Notes: generated by a model from the sequence alone, not told the origin. Shown: positions 8,223 to 17,189, numbered from the stretch's first letter. The stretch is 64,000 nucleotides of DNA from an uncultured Bacteroidales bacterium (GCA_902778625.1 CACYYM010000018.1:17116-81115); one strand, 5' to 3'. Made by a program: numbers and translations.

Positions 8223-9815
8223 TTAGTTCACACCCGAGCTGCTTGAGGACAGGCTGGTATAACCCTTCTTGGTTGCCTTGAGGTTGCCGAAGAAGTAGTA
8301 GTATGGGTAATATCCTTTGTATTTTGGGAAAAGTTCGTAAGCATAGCCCGGACGGTCGCTCATGTATTGTTGCGTTGCCTGAAGGAAAGCTTGCAGCTGT
8401 GGCTGACGATAGTTGAGGCCCGTGAAGTGCTGCATGAGTCCGGCGTTCTTGTTCTCAGCCAACATGATGCCGTCCATGATGATGCTTGGCGGTGTTGTAC
8501 CGACAAGCGGCTCAAGGCGCTCGACAAACTGCGGCATCAGTTTGGTGTAGAGGCAAACGCAGAGGCTGTTGATGAGCGCTTGCTTGCTGCGTCCCTCGAC
8601 GAGCAGGAGGTTATATCCCATGAAGAGAGGCTGCTGGTATTGGTTCTCGAAGCTGTCGTGAATAGGCTCCGTCAGGCGTATCAATGCCATTTCCCGGTCG
8701 GCCTCGATGAGGTCGTTGCGCCGAACCATCGGCTCATACTTCTTAATGAACGCTCCTTCAAAGGGAACGCGATGCAATACTGCCAGATACTTCTCTGCAA
8801 GCTCCCACTCTCCACGCATCAAAGCGCATTTTGTCTGAAGCTTCAGCAAACGAATGGTCGGGCCAGTCATCACCATCTGTTCCATGCAAGCATGTTGGGC
8901 AGACTCGAGGAAGCCGCCGTAGTAGTTGCCTTCGGGCACGTAAAGGACGCTTGCGTTGTTGTGGAACCAGTCAATACCGTGAATGTAGAGCGAATCGTAA
9001 TCCAAGCGGATATCGTACATGCGCTCAGCTATCTGGTCTGTCTGCACGAGAGAAATGGCGTAGGAGCAAGCCATCGGACGGTTGCTCATTGTGGAATTAG
9101 CGCGGGCAAGCTTTTGTATGCCGACCCAGTCCTGACGGTATTCCATATCGAGAAGCTGGCAAATGACGCGGACGTAAGGACGCTTCCATTGGTCGAAGCC
9201 GATGATGGCCGCCAGCACGACGACGATAACGGCGAGCTGTATGCCTTTCTTTCCGTTCTCTCTTTTGCGGGGCTTAAAGCTGCAAATGATAATAGCCCAG
9301 ATGCAAAGCACAACCAAGGCTGCGAAAGGAATGCCGAAGATGAAGCCAGTTCGTGCCTCGAAGAAGATGTCGAGCCCGAGCCAAGTGACGATAGCCACAT
9401 AGAGCAAAGCCGGCACATACTGAATGGCTTGCCACGAGCCTTTAAGCCGCATGCAATAGCCTGTAAGCCAACTGCCTGCCGTCAGCATCAGAGCCATCAG
9501 CAATCCGCCAATCCAAGGATACTGATAGAGTTGCAGCATGGCTCGCCCGATATAGCGTAGAATGCCATAAGGCTGACTCAAGATGAAGGTCATCAGGCGA
9601 GCGTCCGAAGACCAGAAGCTATACTCGCGACTGACGTGGAAGACGCTACCGTAGTACCATCCTGCCCAAAGCCATGCAAGGGCGAAAAAAATGGCGAGAA
9701 CGGGTATCTTAGCTATCAAGAGCTGAAAGGTGCCGACCGATGACTTTTGCTTCTGTTGGGGAGTTCCCTTTTGTGGTGCCGCTCTATGCGGCTGTTTTGC
9801 TGGCTTTTTTTGCAT
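8223..9815 (-). CDS. DUF6057-like polytopic membrane protein
   Basis: 530 residues. The basic, Gln/Lys-rich N-terminus (residues 1-25) is followed by about six hydrophobic helices (near 30-50, 75-115, 130-150, 160-175, 190-205). A large soluble C-terminal part (about 210-530) contains helical repeats suggestive of TPR-like folding, for example LKLQTKCALMRGEWELAEKYLA. I recall such proteins as DUF6057, commonly next to PD40 lipoproteins as here; no enzymatic motif is visible. It is the first gene of a two-gene minus-strand unit. Function unknown. Confidence 0.7.
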   Translation of the reverse strand: MQKKPAKQPHRAAPQKGTPQQKQKSSVGTFQLLIAKIPVLAIFFALAWLWAGWYYGSVFHVSREYSFWSSDARLMTFILSQPYGILRYIGRAMLQLYQYPWIGGLLMALMLTAGSWLTGYCMRLKGSWQAIQYVPALLYVAIVTWLGLDIFFEARTGFIFGIPFAALVVLCIWAIIICSFKPRKRENGKKGIQLAVIVVVLAAIIGFDQWKRPYVRVICQLLDMEYRQDWVGIQKLARANSTMSNRPMACSYAISLVQTDQIAERMYDIRLDYDSLYIHGIDWFHNNASVLYVPEGNYYGGFLESAQHACMEQMVMTGPTIRLLKLQTKCALMRGEWELAEKYLAVLHRVPFEGAFIKKYEPMVRRNDLIEADREMALIRLTEPIHDSFENQYQQPLFMGYNLLLVEGRSKQALINSLCVCLYTKLMPQFVERLEPLVGTTPPSIIMDGIMLAENKNAGLMQHFTGLNYRQPQLQAFLQATQQYMSDRPGYAYELFPKYKGYYPYYYFFGNLKATKKGYTSLSSSSSGVN

Positions 9816-9836
9816 TTTCTTTTCTCGATATCAGGA

Positions 9837-9942
9837 AACCCCGCAGGCGGCGTTTCAATTTCCGCGTGCGGGGATGGCAATCCCCGCGTGCGGCGTTGGC
9901 AATCCCCGCGTGCGGCGTTTTAATTTCCGCACGCGGGGATTT
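9837..9942. repeat. 22-bp palindrome array 2 (GC-rich, five units)
   Basis: Centres at 9845/46 (CCGC-AG-GCGG), 9866/67, 9888/89, 9910/11 (CCGC-GT-GCGG) and 9931/32 (CCGC-AC-GCGG). Spacing is 21, 22, 22 and 21 bp. The first four units are nearly identical in sequence and order to array 1. It lies between the start of the DUF6057-like gene and the stop of the M60-like gene, 14 bp from that stop. Confidence 0.9.
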
Positions 9943-9955
9943 TAACTTTTCCATT

Positions 9956-12900
9956 CTATTTGACTAAATATTTTTTGCCGCCTACGATGTAGAGGCCCTT
10001 CGTGGGCTTGCCTACACGCTGGCCTGCAATGGTGTAGATGATATTGCCGGGGTCTTTAAGGTCCTTAGAGTCCTTAAGGTCTTTAAGGTCTTTGATTCCG
10101 TTCGGGTCGTCCCAGACATAGGTAAAGGGAGAGATGCCCTCGGCAAAGACGAACGAAGTGCCGTCGAAGATGTAGCCGCTCTCTGTCTCAGCGAAGAAGC
10201 CGGGATGAATGTCGCGATGTGATATGTTAAGGCTTACAGGGCCATTGAAAAGGACTGGCTCGCCTGCTTCAAATGTTTCGATATCGCGATCAATAGAACC
10301 ATCTTCGTTGACGATGCCTAAACCTTCAATATATTCGTTGAAGGGCAGACAGAGAGCCTGATAGCCTTCGCCGCTCTTGGTGAATGTGAGGTTCTGGGCC
10401 TTGAACTCTGTCGGGATGTAGAACTGCTTGTCGCCATCGATAACGATTGACTGGGCAACGCTGTTGGGACCGACGACGTTGACGTTCGCAAGCAACTCAG
10501 GCGTCGGCTGCTTCTTTTCGGTCTGATCAGGCTTAACGTAAGCAATGGAATTGGCTGGAAGCGGACTCATCTCACTGACGCCTGCCGTTCCCGTACCATA
10601 ATAATATACCTTGTGAGCAATCGTGTCTCCTTCATAATAGACAGCCATCTCGCCACGATACATTGAAGTACCGAGAGGCACAAGCACTTCGTAACCGTTA
10701 GCCTCGCAAGCCATAATCTTGAAGCCGTCATTCACCTTCGCCTGTACGTAAGAGGGGAAGCTGAAGCTGTTCTTGTTGGTGAGGTAAACAAGGTTGCCGT
10801 CGTTGTCATAAATCTTGTAGCCAATAGCGCCCCTGCCCGAAATCTTATAGGTTGTCACGCCCTGACTGGTAGTCTTCGTATAGTAATAGCCATCCGTTTG
10901 GTACTCGTCGACAAAGTCGCTCCACTGGCCAACATCAGCATAGCCGATGGGAGCCTCACTGCTGTCGTAAGCCATGCGGTACTGTCCCTGAGGCTTGCCC
11001 TCGAACGGATTATCAGGAATGACAGGTGAGCGCTTGATGCGGTCGTCGATGAAGCAAATGCTCGGAGCCTTCGGATAACGGGCCATATAGGCCTTCGCCT
11101 CAGCAATATCCTGCTCGGTCGTCGTCACCCAATAGTTACCATAGTCGCCCACATAGAACTTTTCGTAAGGCACGAACATGCCGTTGACCTCGAATAGCTC
11201 GCTCAGGTCGAGTTGAGCTGCATCGCACATCTTTTTGGCCATGTGCAGATAGTCCTGCTTGCCATAGCTTATGTAACCGCCCTTGTTTCCATCGCCATCT
11301 TCGACGTTGGCATCCCACGTGCTCGACCTCTTCTGTATCGGGTCTTGACGAAGCATCTTGAAGAGTGTCGGATAGAAGTTGGGGTTGTGTCCCTGTGCAT
11401 GGAAATAAAGGTAGAGCTGGAAGTAGAAGCGCGTCTGCTCCCAGATGCTCATGCCGAACCATCCTGTGCCCTTAGCGAAGTCCTCGAGCGTATTGTTCAC
11501 CTTCGTGCCTCGCGTCGTTGAGATGCCTTGCAGATAGACGTTGACGTTCGAGAACAGGTTGTTGCTCACCTCGGTTGCTCCCACGATGTTGAAGCAAGCC
11601 TGATGGTTGTGGCCGAACTCGTGCGAAGGTCCCCAGATGGCACCACCGCTTGAGGTTAACGCGTTATAGTTCATCACGGTGGAGATGGTACTGTTTTCGT
11701 AGTAAGTGCCATAAGTCGTGGAGTACATGTAGCCGTGGGTGACGGAGAAGGCATTCCAGACGTTGCGGAAGCGTCCAGCGAGGTCTTCCTTGAAGCCCAT
11801 CAGGTCTTCCTCGCATTCGATGAAGTTGTTCCAGACGCGCATCAAGCCCTCCATTTCGCCCGTCTTGCCGACAGCATTCTTCACGAGGTTGGTGAGCATG
11901 GCAAAGACAACGCGGTCGCACTTAAGGTTGACAACTTGGCTCTTGTCGAGCATCTTCTCGTAAAGAAGGGTCCAGTCTTCGTTGGTCATACCTCTTGTGT
12001 AGTCGAAATAGCCTTGCAACTCGCCGCCCTCAATGTGTATCTTGACTGCAGGATAATCAGCAAGATACTTCGTCGGGTCGTTGAGCTGATAGAAGATGTA
12101 AAGCGTGCTGGGCTGGGCCAGAAGCACTGTGTTGAGTCCTGCATGCAGGCTTGTGGTCGAACCAGTCTGATGGTCGCCAGGGCTTTCGCTGTCGATAACG
12201 ACCTCTGCTTGCAACGTGCAGTCCGGACTTGGTTCTTCATCGAGGTAAATGTAAATAATGTCGCCAGTGTTACCCACGATGCCTGTCGGACCGGAGAGCT
12301 TGCCAAAAGCGTTGCTCATGCCGGTATACTCGTTCCACGACATCTTCGAGTGATTGCTATAAACATAGTAGTCGTCGCGAACACGGAAGAACTTCTCGAA
12401 GCCTTCTCGCGTATAACCCGTCGAAGACGTGAAGCTTTCCCAAGTGTTGTTCTTCACCTTGAGCACCATTGCCTTCATGTTCTCGTTGAGTGCAGCAAAG
12501 TCAGCGTTCTGTGCGAGCTCCTCATCGGTGAGTGCCTGTATCTCGTCCTTGAGGACAGTGCAAGCGTTGTCCACGAAGAGATTTGCAAGGGCGGCCTTAT
12601 ATGTGTTAGTATTCAGAAGGAGGTCGTAGTAGTCGGTGAGCTTCGAACGGCCTTCTGCAACAAACTCTTCGCTCAGGTCAGCTTCCTCGAAGCCCCATAC
12701 GTTGTTGGTGTTGGAGCACATCCAACCGACGACGTTGTTGCTTGCATCGCAGTGCAGGCCAATGTCGTCAGAAGTATTCTCCTTGTCGACAATGAAATAA
12801 GTGATGTTCGTGGCGTCGTCTGTGCGTTTGAGTTTGAAGCCTTTCGTCGGCTTTGTGTTTGTCGTGCGATATTGTGTGCTGAGGCTTCCGTTCTGCAAGA

Positions 12901-14122
12901 CGACATACCTTTGTGTGCATGCGTTCTGCAAGAGCGTCGTTCCGCTTGTGCTCGGCACGACCATCCAGTACTGCGAGAGCTTTTCTTCGTTCTTACCTTC
13001 GCAAAAGATGATGTTCGACGAGAAGTTCTCGTTGATGTAGTTCTTCTTGTTGAAGTTCCTGATGCGGTAGTACTTGCCTTCGACCGGTTCAGAGAGTCCA
13101 CTTTGGGCAAGCAGGTTTGCCTGCACCTCTTCCATCGTGTAGTTCTCGACAAGCGAGATGCTCCAGTCGCAACCTTGGTCGCCTTGATAAGACCATTTGT
13201 ATAGTGTGGTACCGTCGTTTCCGAGGTTGAGGCAGGAGAGCCCTGAGAAGTCTGACTTCTCGGAGAGGTTGATGTAGGCATCGTTCGCGCCGTTGTTGGG
13301 GCTGAGCTGAATGTAGATTGTCGTTGCAGAGGCAGACGGATCGCGGAAGTTGTTGTTGTCGTCGAGGAAACGCGCTGTGTTGGCATTGCGAAGTGTGTAG
13401 CCGCTGCCGCTCTTGCTGAGCAGCCAAACCTGCTCGAAGGTATTGTCGTTCTTGGGAGAGCCTACTGTGTTCGTGCCGTTATCGGCAAGGCGAACGTTGC
13501 TGTTTCGGCGGCTTGTGAGGCGGACGATGTTGGTGTTGCTCAGCACGTAGTTAACGTAGGCTGTGCCGGAAAGGTCGCTCAAGTCGGTAAAGGTAACCTG
13601 TCGGAACACCCAATCTCGGTCGCTGCCCTCGCTGCCTTTGCTCGATGCGCCCTTCAGCGTGCCGTTGGTGCTCTGAAGGAAATAAAGATTGTTGCTCTTT
13701 ATGGACCAGTGTCCAGGCGTAGTGAACGAGCCGAAAGCAAAGGCATATTTCGACAGGGGCTCAGCGGCTGTGCCGTTGTTCTTGCTCGTGGTCACGTTGC
13801 AGTAGTAGTTGCCCAGCCCAGACTTCAGGTAATACTTGTTAGAGCTCTCTGTCTCTTCGAGCATTACGAGATAGCCGGCATTCGACTGAGCATCGGCGCC
13901 GTTAGGTGACTGCGTGGTGACGCCAAGTGTGTTGCCTGGACCTTCGAGGGCGTAGGAAGTCGTCGCAGCATTGTAGAGAACGTACCACACCCCCGTTTCG
14001 AGTTCGGTGACGGCGCTGCCGACGCTGATGATTTTACCTGCCAATTCGCTCGTCTGTGCCTGCGATGTGAGGCAGAAGCAAGGAGCGAGAAGCATCATGA
14101 TGGATGTTAAAAGCTTTTTCAT
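9956..14122 (-). CDS. Large secreted M60-like (enhancin/mucinase-type) zinc metallopeptidase
   Basis: 1388 residues with a signal peptide (about 1-22, ending TSQAQ). Residues 25-500 contain repeated beta-rich lectin-like stretches (WYVLYNAATTSYALEG, YYRIRNFNKKNYINENF). The catalytic signature lies in GGAIWGPSHEFGHNHQ: H834, E835, H838, matching HExxH of the M60/M60-like family, whose members cleave mucin-type glycoproteins. The C-terminus ends in the shared tail IYTIAGQRVGKPTKGLYIVG..KK, preceded by a KDLKDLKDSKDLKDPG linker encoded by 9-bp tandem repeats (about 10050-10100). This fits an outer-surface or secreted protease acting on host glycoproteins; substrate is inferred from family. Confidence 0.88.
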   Translation of the reverse strand: MKKLLTSIMMLLAPCFCLTSQAQTSELAGKIISVGSAVTELETGVWYVLYNAATTSYALEGPGNTLGVTTQSPNGADAQSNAGYLVMLEETESSNKYYLKSGLGNYYCNVTTSKNNGTAAEPLSKYAFAFGSFTTPGHWSIKSNNLYFLQSTNGTLKGASSKGSEGSDRDWVFRQVTFTDLSDLSGTAYVNYVLSNTNIVRLTSRRNSNVRLADNGTNTVGSPKNDNTFEQVWLLSKSGSGYTLRNANTARFLDDNNNFRDPSASATTIYIQLSPNNGANDAYINLSEKSDFSGLSCLNLGNDGTTLYKWSYQGDQGCDWSISLVENYTMEEVQANLLAQSGLSEPVEGKYYRIRNFNKKNYINENFSSNIIFCEGKNEEKLSQYWMVVPSTSGTTLLQNACTQRYVVLQNGSLSTQYRTTNTKPTKGFKLKRTDDATNITYFIVDKENTSDDIGLHCDASNNVVGWMCSNTNNVWGFEEADLSEEFVAEGRSKLTDYYDLLLNTNTYKAALANLFVDNACTVLKDEIQALTDEELAQNADFAALNENMKAMVLKVKNNTWESFTSSTGYTREGFEKFFRVRDDYYVYSNHSKMSWNEYTGMSNAFGKLSGPTGIVGNTGDIIYIYLDEEPSPDCTLQAEVVIDSESPGDHQTGSTTSLHAGLNTVLLAQPSTLYIFYQLNDPTKYLADYPAVKIHIEGGELQGYFDYTRGMTNEDWTLLYEKMLDKSQVVNLKCDRVVFAMLTNLVKNAVGKTGEMEGLMRVWNNFIECEEDLMGFKEDLAGRFRNVWNAFSVTHGYMYSTTYGTYYENSTISTVMNYNALTSSGGAIWGPSHEFGHNHQACFNIVGATEVSNNLFSNVNVYLQGISTTRGTKVNNTLEDFAKGTGWFGMSIWEQTRFYFQLYLYFHAQGHNPNFYPTLFKMLRQDPIQKRSSTWDANVEDGDGNKGGYISYGKQDYLHMAKKMCDAAQLDLSELFEVNGMFVPYEKFYVGDYGNYWVTTTEQDIAEAKAYMARYPKAPSICFIDDRIKRSPVIPDNPFEGKPQGQYRMAYDSSEAPIGYADVGQWSDFVDEYQTDGYYYTKTTSQGVTTYKISGRGAIGYKIYDNDGNLVYLTNKNSFSFPSYVQAKVNDGFKIMACEANGYEVLVPLGTSMYRGEMAVYYEGDTIAHKVYYYGTGTAGVSEMSPLPANSIAYVKPDQTEKKQPTPELLANVNVVGPNSVAQSIVIDGDKQFYIPTEFKAQNLTFTKSGEGYQALCLPFNEYIEGLGIVNEDGSIDRDIETFEAGEPVLFNGPVSLNISHRDIHPGFFAETESGYIFDGTSFVFAEGISPFTYVWDDPNGIKDLKDLKDSKDLKDPGNIIYTIAGQRVGKPTKGLYIVGGKKYLVK

Positions 14123-14139
14123 AATATGTTAGTCTTAGT

Positions 14140-15078
14140 TTAATGCTTTATGATTAGCCAAATGAGATAACTGAGATAACAGAGGACAAGCAGCGCCCCT
14201 TCCCATCGGCTGAGCTTGCGTGAAGTCCAGCAAACCAGCCAAACCAGCAAACAACTGCCCACGAACATAATCCAGTCGAATGGCACAATCTCCGTAACCT
14301 TCATGGGTACGATACTGCTGCAGCAGCCTATCACGAAGGCGATATTGAAGACATTGCTGCCGATCACATTGCCGAAAGCGAGGCCGAGGCTGCCTTTGTG
14401 AGCCGCAACGACACTTGTTGCAAACTCGGGCAGACTGGTGCCGGCTGCAAGAATGGTCATTCCAATGACGCTTTCTGCCACGCCCCACTCTCTTGCAACC
14501 GCAGCTGCATTGTTGACCAGGACGTGCCCTCCTATCACGAGCGAAGCCATTCCGAGAACAATCAGCAGCAGAAGCTTGAGCATCGGCGACTTTTCTTCGA
14601 GCACTATATCTTGAGCCTCTTTCCTGTCCTTCATGGCGATTCGGTAAGCCATATACAGATAAACAGAGAAGAAGACGACAAGCAGAAGGCCTTCCCACCT
14701 TGCAATCAAACCGTTTGTAAAGGCAAAGCCGCAGAGCAGAGCTGAGGCCGCAGCACAAATCGGAAAGTCACGAACGAGCATTGACCGCTCTACGACAAGC
14801 GGTTTCATCAATGCCGAACCGCCTGTAATAACGAGGATGTTGAAGACATTGCTGCCGATGATGTTGCCCACGCTCATGTCCGCGCTGCCTTGAAGCACGC
14901 TCAGAAAGCTCACCATGAACTCCGGCAAACTCGTTCCGAGCGCCACAACAGTCAGTCCTATCACGAGTTCGCTGACCTTCAGACGTCGGGCAAGACCGCT
15001 CGCACCGTCTGTAAACCAGTTCGCTCCCATGAGAACCAAGGCAATGCCTGCTATTATAAGTGTTATTTCGAGTAACAT
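14140..15078 (-). CDS. CaCA-family calcium/sodium antiporter (YrbG-like)
   Basis: 312 residues, polytopic, with the two inverted alpha-repeats that define the cation/Ca2+ exchanger superfamily. Repeat 1 has VALGTSLPEFMVS followed by GNIIGSNVFNIL (about 46-85); repeat 2 has LAAGTSLPEFATS and GNVIGSNVFNIA (about 205-250). The Glu in each SLPEF is the expected ion ligand. Length is normal for bacterial YrbG-type exchangers. It begins the minus-strand run, and its upstream region faces the TPR gene across a 600-bp spacer holding array 3. Confidence 0.93.
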   Translation of the reverse strand: MLLEITLIIAGIALVLMGANWFTDGASGLARRLKVSELVIGLTVVALGTSLPEFMVSFLSVLQGSADMSVGNIIGSNVFNILVITGGSALMKPLVVERSMLVRDFPICAAASALLCGFAFTNGLIARWEGLLLVVFFSVYLYMAYRIAMKDRKEAQDIVLEEKSPMLKLLLLIVLGMASLVIGGHVLVNNAAAVAREWGVAESVIGMTILAAGTSLPEFATSVVAAHKGSLGLAFGNVIGSNVFNIAFVIGCCSSIVPMKVTEIVPFDWIMFVGSCLLVWLVCWTSRKLSRWEGALLVLCYLSYLIWLIIKH

Positions 15079-15196
15079 AATTCAAACGCGCTGCAAATAT
15101 ACAAAATAATTTTCATATTTTGTTCATTCTCATTCCATATTCATCAATCTTTAATCTTTTTTATGTGAAACACAACCTTGCAACACCTATTTAATT

Positions 15197-15482
15197 TTTA
15201 CGCGCATGCGCGAGAGCCCACTCTGCTAGCCGAACCAGCAGCCCAGACAGTTGTCTCGACAAAACTCCGCAGGCGGGGTTCGTTATAGATACATGTATCT
15301 ACAATTATACATACATGTACATTTAATTATACATACATGTATCTATAACGAACACGACGTGCCGTGTTGAGCAAGTCAATGTGTCGAATCTGAAAACTCG
15401 GCGTGGCGAGTTAGGATTTTCGACGTGGTGAGTTGGATTTTTCGGCGTAGCGAGTTTGCTGGAGCGACCTGTGGCGATTCCA
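15197..15482. repeat. 22-bp palindrome array 3 (longest, mixed cores)
   Basis: Nine consecutive 22-bp units run exactly from 15263 to 15460 with centres at positions 9/10 of each unit. Cores in order: AACTCCGC-AG-GCGGGGTT, ATAGATAC-AT-GTATCTAC, ATACATAC-AT-GTACATTT, ATACATAC-AT-GTATCTAT, AACACGAC-GT-GCCGTGTT, AAGTCAAT-GT-GTCGAATC, AACTCGGC-GT-GGCGAGTT, TTTTCGAC-GT-GGTGAGTT, TTTTCGGC-GT-AGCGAGTT. To the left, palindromes CGCGCATGCGCG (centre 15206/07), GCTAGC (15227/28) and AGACA-GT-TGTCT (15250/51) continue the period within 1 bp. A decayed unit follows at 15461-15482. This is the only array in a divergent promoter region. Confidence 0.85.
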
Positions 15483-15552
15483 CGCTCTTCTGCATGCAAA
15501 GATAAGTTAAAAACGTCCGAAATCGTGCAAATAAAGTTGCATTTTACCCTTT

Positions 15553-15587
15553 TTGCTTTCACTTTTCAACTTTTCTTCTTACCTTTG
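15553..15587 (+). promoter_or_regulatory. Bacteroidota-type promoter for the TPR gene
   Basis: TACCTTTG at 15580-15587 matches the TAnnTTTG -7 element; a TTGCT at 15553-15557 is the best -33 candidate although the spacing (22 bp) is longer than usual. It lies about 90 bp upstream of the ATG at 15677. Confidence 0.6.
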
Positions 15588-15676
15588 CCGACAGAAAGGC
15601 AAAGCAAGCCTCTGCCCTTCAACAGTGAGAATGATAAAAACAATAATTAGTAAACGATTAAACGATTAATAATAAG

Positions 15677-15970
15677 ATGAAGAAGTTAACTCTCGCCATG
15701 CTGCTCGCACTCTTTGGAGCAGCTGCAATGGCACAGAATTTCGAAGGTAGCACCATTGAAGAGCGCATCGCGTTCTCTACTGGCGACAATGAGGACACCA
15801 TCAAAACCGCCAAGGGCTACATCACCATGTTCCAGCAGACGAATGCGAACAAGGACTATCAGGACATGTACGAAAACTACAAGTGGATAAAGACGTATGC
15901 GCCCTGTTCTACAACCTTATCAATGCAGAACAAGACCCCGTCAAGAGGCGCAGGTACTTCGACGAGATGA
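15677..15970 (+). CDS. TPR-repeat periplasmic protein, 5' part (frameshifted)
   Basis: Encodes a signal peptide (MKKLTLAMLLALFGAAAMAQ) and NFEGSTIEERIAFSTGDNEDTIK, the usual beginning of a Bacteroidales secreted TPR protein of about 450 residues. The reading then runs out of frame: the natural continuation (VCALFYNLINAEQDPVKRR) is in another frame starting upstream of 15883. The last 30 or so residues given by this frame are therefore not native. No slippery heptamer is evident, so a one-base loss (or sequence error) around 15890-15905 is more likely than programmed frameshifting. Read together with 15883-17049 as one gene. Confidence 0.75.
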   Translation: MKKLTLAMLLALFGAAAMAQNFEGSTIEERIAFSTGDNEDTIKTAKGYITMFQQTNANKDYQDMYENYKWIKTYAPCSTTLSMQNKTPSRGAGTSTR

Positions 15971-17049
15971 TGGAACTCTTCCAGCTTCGCCAGAAGAACC
16001 TCGACGCCCTGAACTCTTTCGCAAAGACGAAGAGCACCCTGGGCGACGTGCTGAGCGTAAAGGCTGAGTACTACAACTGGACGGCTCCTGTTGTCCTCGG
16101 ACAGAACTTCGACCTTCGTGGCTCGTACAAGAACTTCAAAGAGGCCATCGATATGGTGAACGAGCAGGGCGGTCGTGAAATCACGGGCTCCTTCCTCCAG
16201 ACCTTCTTCCTGGTGAGCGACGCCATCTACAAGGCAATGCCCAACACCACCCGCGAACAGTATCTGCAGGACTATCTGGACAGCAAGGAAGCTTGCGAGA
16301 AGATGCTCCAGCTGGCAAAGGAGGCTCAGGCTGAAGGCGACACGGTAAGAGCAAAGCAGCTTGTTGCCACTTACGACGCACCTCTTGCAGCCATCGAGCA
16401 ACTCTTCGCCGCAAGTGGAGCTGCCGACAGCGCACAGCTCATCAGCATCTATACCAAGAAGTTCGACGGATATAAGAACGACATCAACAAGCTGAACTCC
16501 AGCCTCACCCTGATGCAGCAGAACGATTGCGACAACTCGGACATCTACTATCAGTATGCCGAAGCCGCTTACGCACTTGAACCCACCTTCACCAGCGCCA
16601 TCGGTCTGGCTCAGAAGGCTCAGAAGGACGGTCTGCTCGACAAGATGCTTGAGTACTACAACACGGCTCTGGAGCTCGCTTCGAGTGATGCAAAGCGCGG
16701 TGCCATCTGCCTCAACATCTGCAACGGCCTGACAAAGAGCAAGCAATACACTGGTGCCCTGACCTACGCAGAAAAGGCAATCAAGTACAATCCCGATTTT
16801 ACTGGCAAAGCTTACCTGAAGATGGCAAACATCTACACCATGCTTGGTCAGTACAACGAAGCTATTGCCTACTGCGGTAAGGCTAGTGCAGCCGACATTA
16901 CTGTCAGCGGTTCTGCAGATCGTCTGAAGGCTAACATCCAAAAAGCACAGGCCAGCCAGGCTGAAAACGCTAAGGCTCGCAAGGCTTACGACGACTTCAT
17001 CAAGCGTCAAAAGGCTGAGGAAGACTTCTGGAAAGGCAGCGGAAAGTAA
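15883..17049 (+). CDS. TPR-repeat periplasmic protein, main part (frameshifted from 15677)
   Basis: 388 residues opening with a GTG that is probably not a real start, since the signal peptide is in the preceding frame (15677). The body is helical with TPR-like repeats, clearest near the end: YAEAAYALEPTFTSAIGLA, MLEYYNTALELASSDAKRG, QYTGALTYAEKAIKYNPDF and AYLKMANIYTMLGQYNEAI. The C-terminus is charged (ARKAYDDFIKRQKAEEDFW). Restoring the frame gives a protein of about 457 residues, probably periplasmic and scaffold-like. If the shift is real, no exported full-length product is made. A clear terminator follows at 17073. Confidence 0.85.
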   Translation: MDKDVCALFYNLINAEQDPVKRRRYFDEMMELFQLRQKNLDALNSFAKTKSTLGDVLSVKAEYYNWTAPVVLGQNFDLRGSYKNFKEAIDMVNEQGGREITGSFLQTFFLVSDAIYKAMPNTTREQYLQDYLDSKEACEKMLQLAKEAQAEGDTVRAKQLVATYDAPLAAIEQLFAASGAADSAQLISIYTKKFDGYKNDINKLNSSLTLMQQNDCDNSDIYYQYAEAAYALEPTFTSAIGLAQKAQKDGLLDKMLEYYNTALELASSDAKRGAICLNICNGLTKSKQYTGALTYAEKAIKYNPDFTGKAYLKMANIYTMLGQYNEAIAYCGKASAADITVSGSADRLKANIQKAQASQAENAKARKAYDDFIKRQKAEEDFWKGSGK

Positions 17050-17072
17050 TAACCTCTCTAAACACATAAATC

Positions 17073-17107
17073 GGCCCGCTGTGCTATCTTGCATGGCGGG
17101 CCTTTTC
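17073..17107 (+). terminator. Rho-independent terminator after the TPR gene
   Basis: Inverted repeat GGCCCGC (17073-17079) / GCGGGCC (17096-17102) with a 16-nt loop followed by TTTT; it ends the TPR transcript 24 bp after the stop. Confidence 0.9.
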
Positions 17108-17158
17108 ACACATATAACATTATATTTGTAAAAAAAGGTTAAAAAAAAGGGCAAACTC

Positions 17159-17189
17159 TTGTTAAAACAAAGAATAATTCATAACTTTA
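17159..17189 (+). promoter_or_regulatory. Probable promoter for the keto-glycoside/Tat cluster
   Basis: TTGTT at 17159-17163 and TAACTTTA at 17182-17189 (one mismatch to TAnnTTTG) are 18 bp apart, about 57 bp upstream of the Gfo/Idh/MocA start at 17246 and just after the preceding terminator. Confidence 0.6.

Noticed and set aside
9730..9967. Short frames giving peptides such as RGWQSPRAALAIPACGV at several arrays
   Set aside because: Created by translation of the 22-bp repeat; the same peptides recur wherever the array occurs and lie in no gene-like context.
11735..13204. A 489-codon plus-strand frame inside the M60-like gene
   Set aside because: Antisense to coding sequence; composition rich in Val/Leu/Ala as expected of a codon-bias shadow.
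15883..15900. Programmed -1 frameshifting in the TPR gene
   Set aside because: No X-XXY-YYZ heptamer or stimulatory stem near the overlap.
15877..17154. A 425-codon minus-strand frame opposite the TPR gene
   Set aside because: Shadow of the TPR gene, and it runs through the terminator at 17073.
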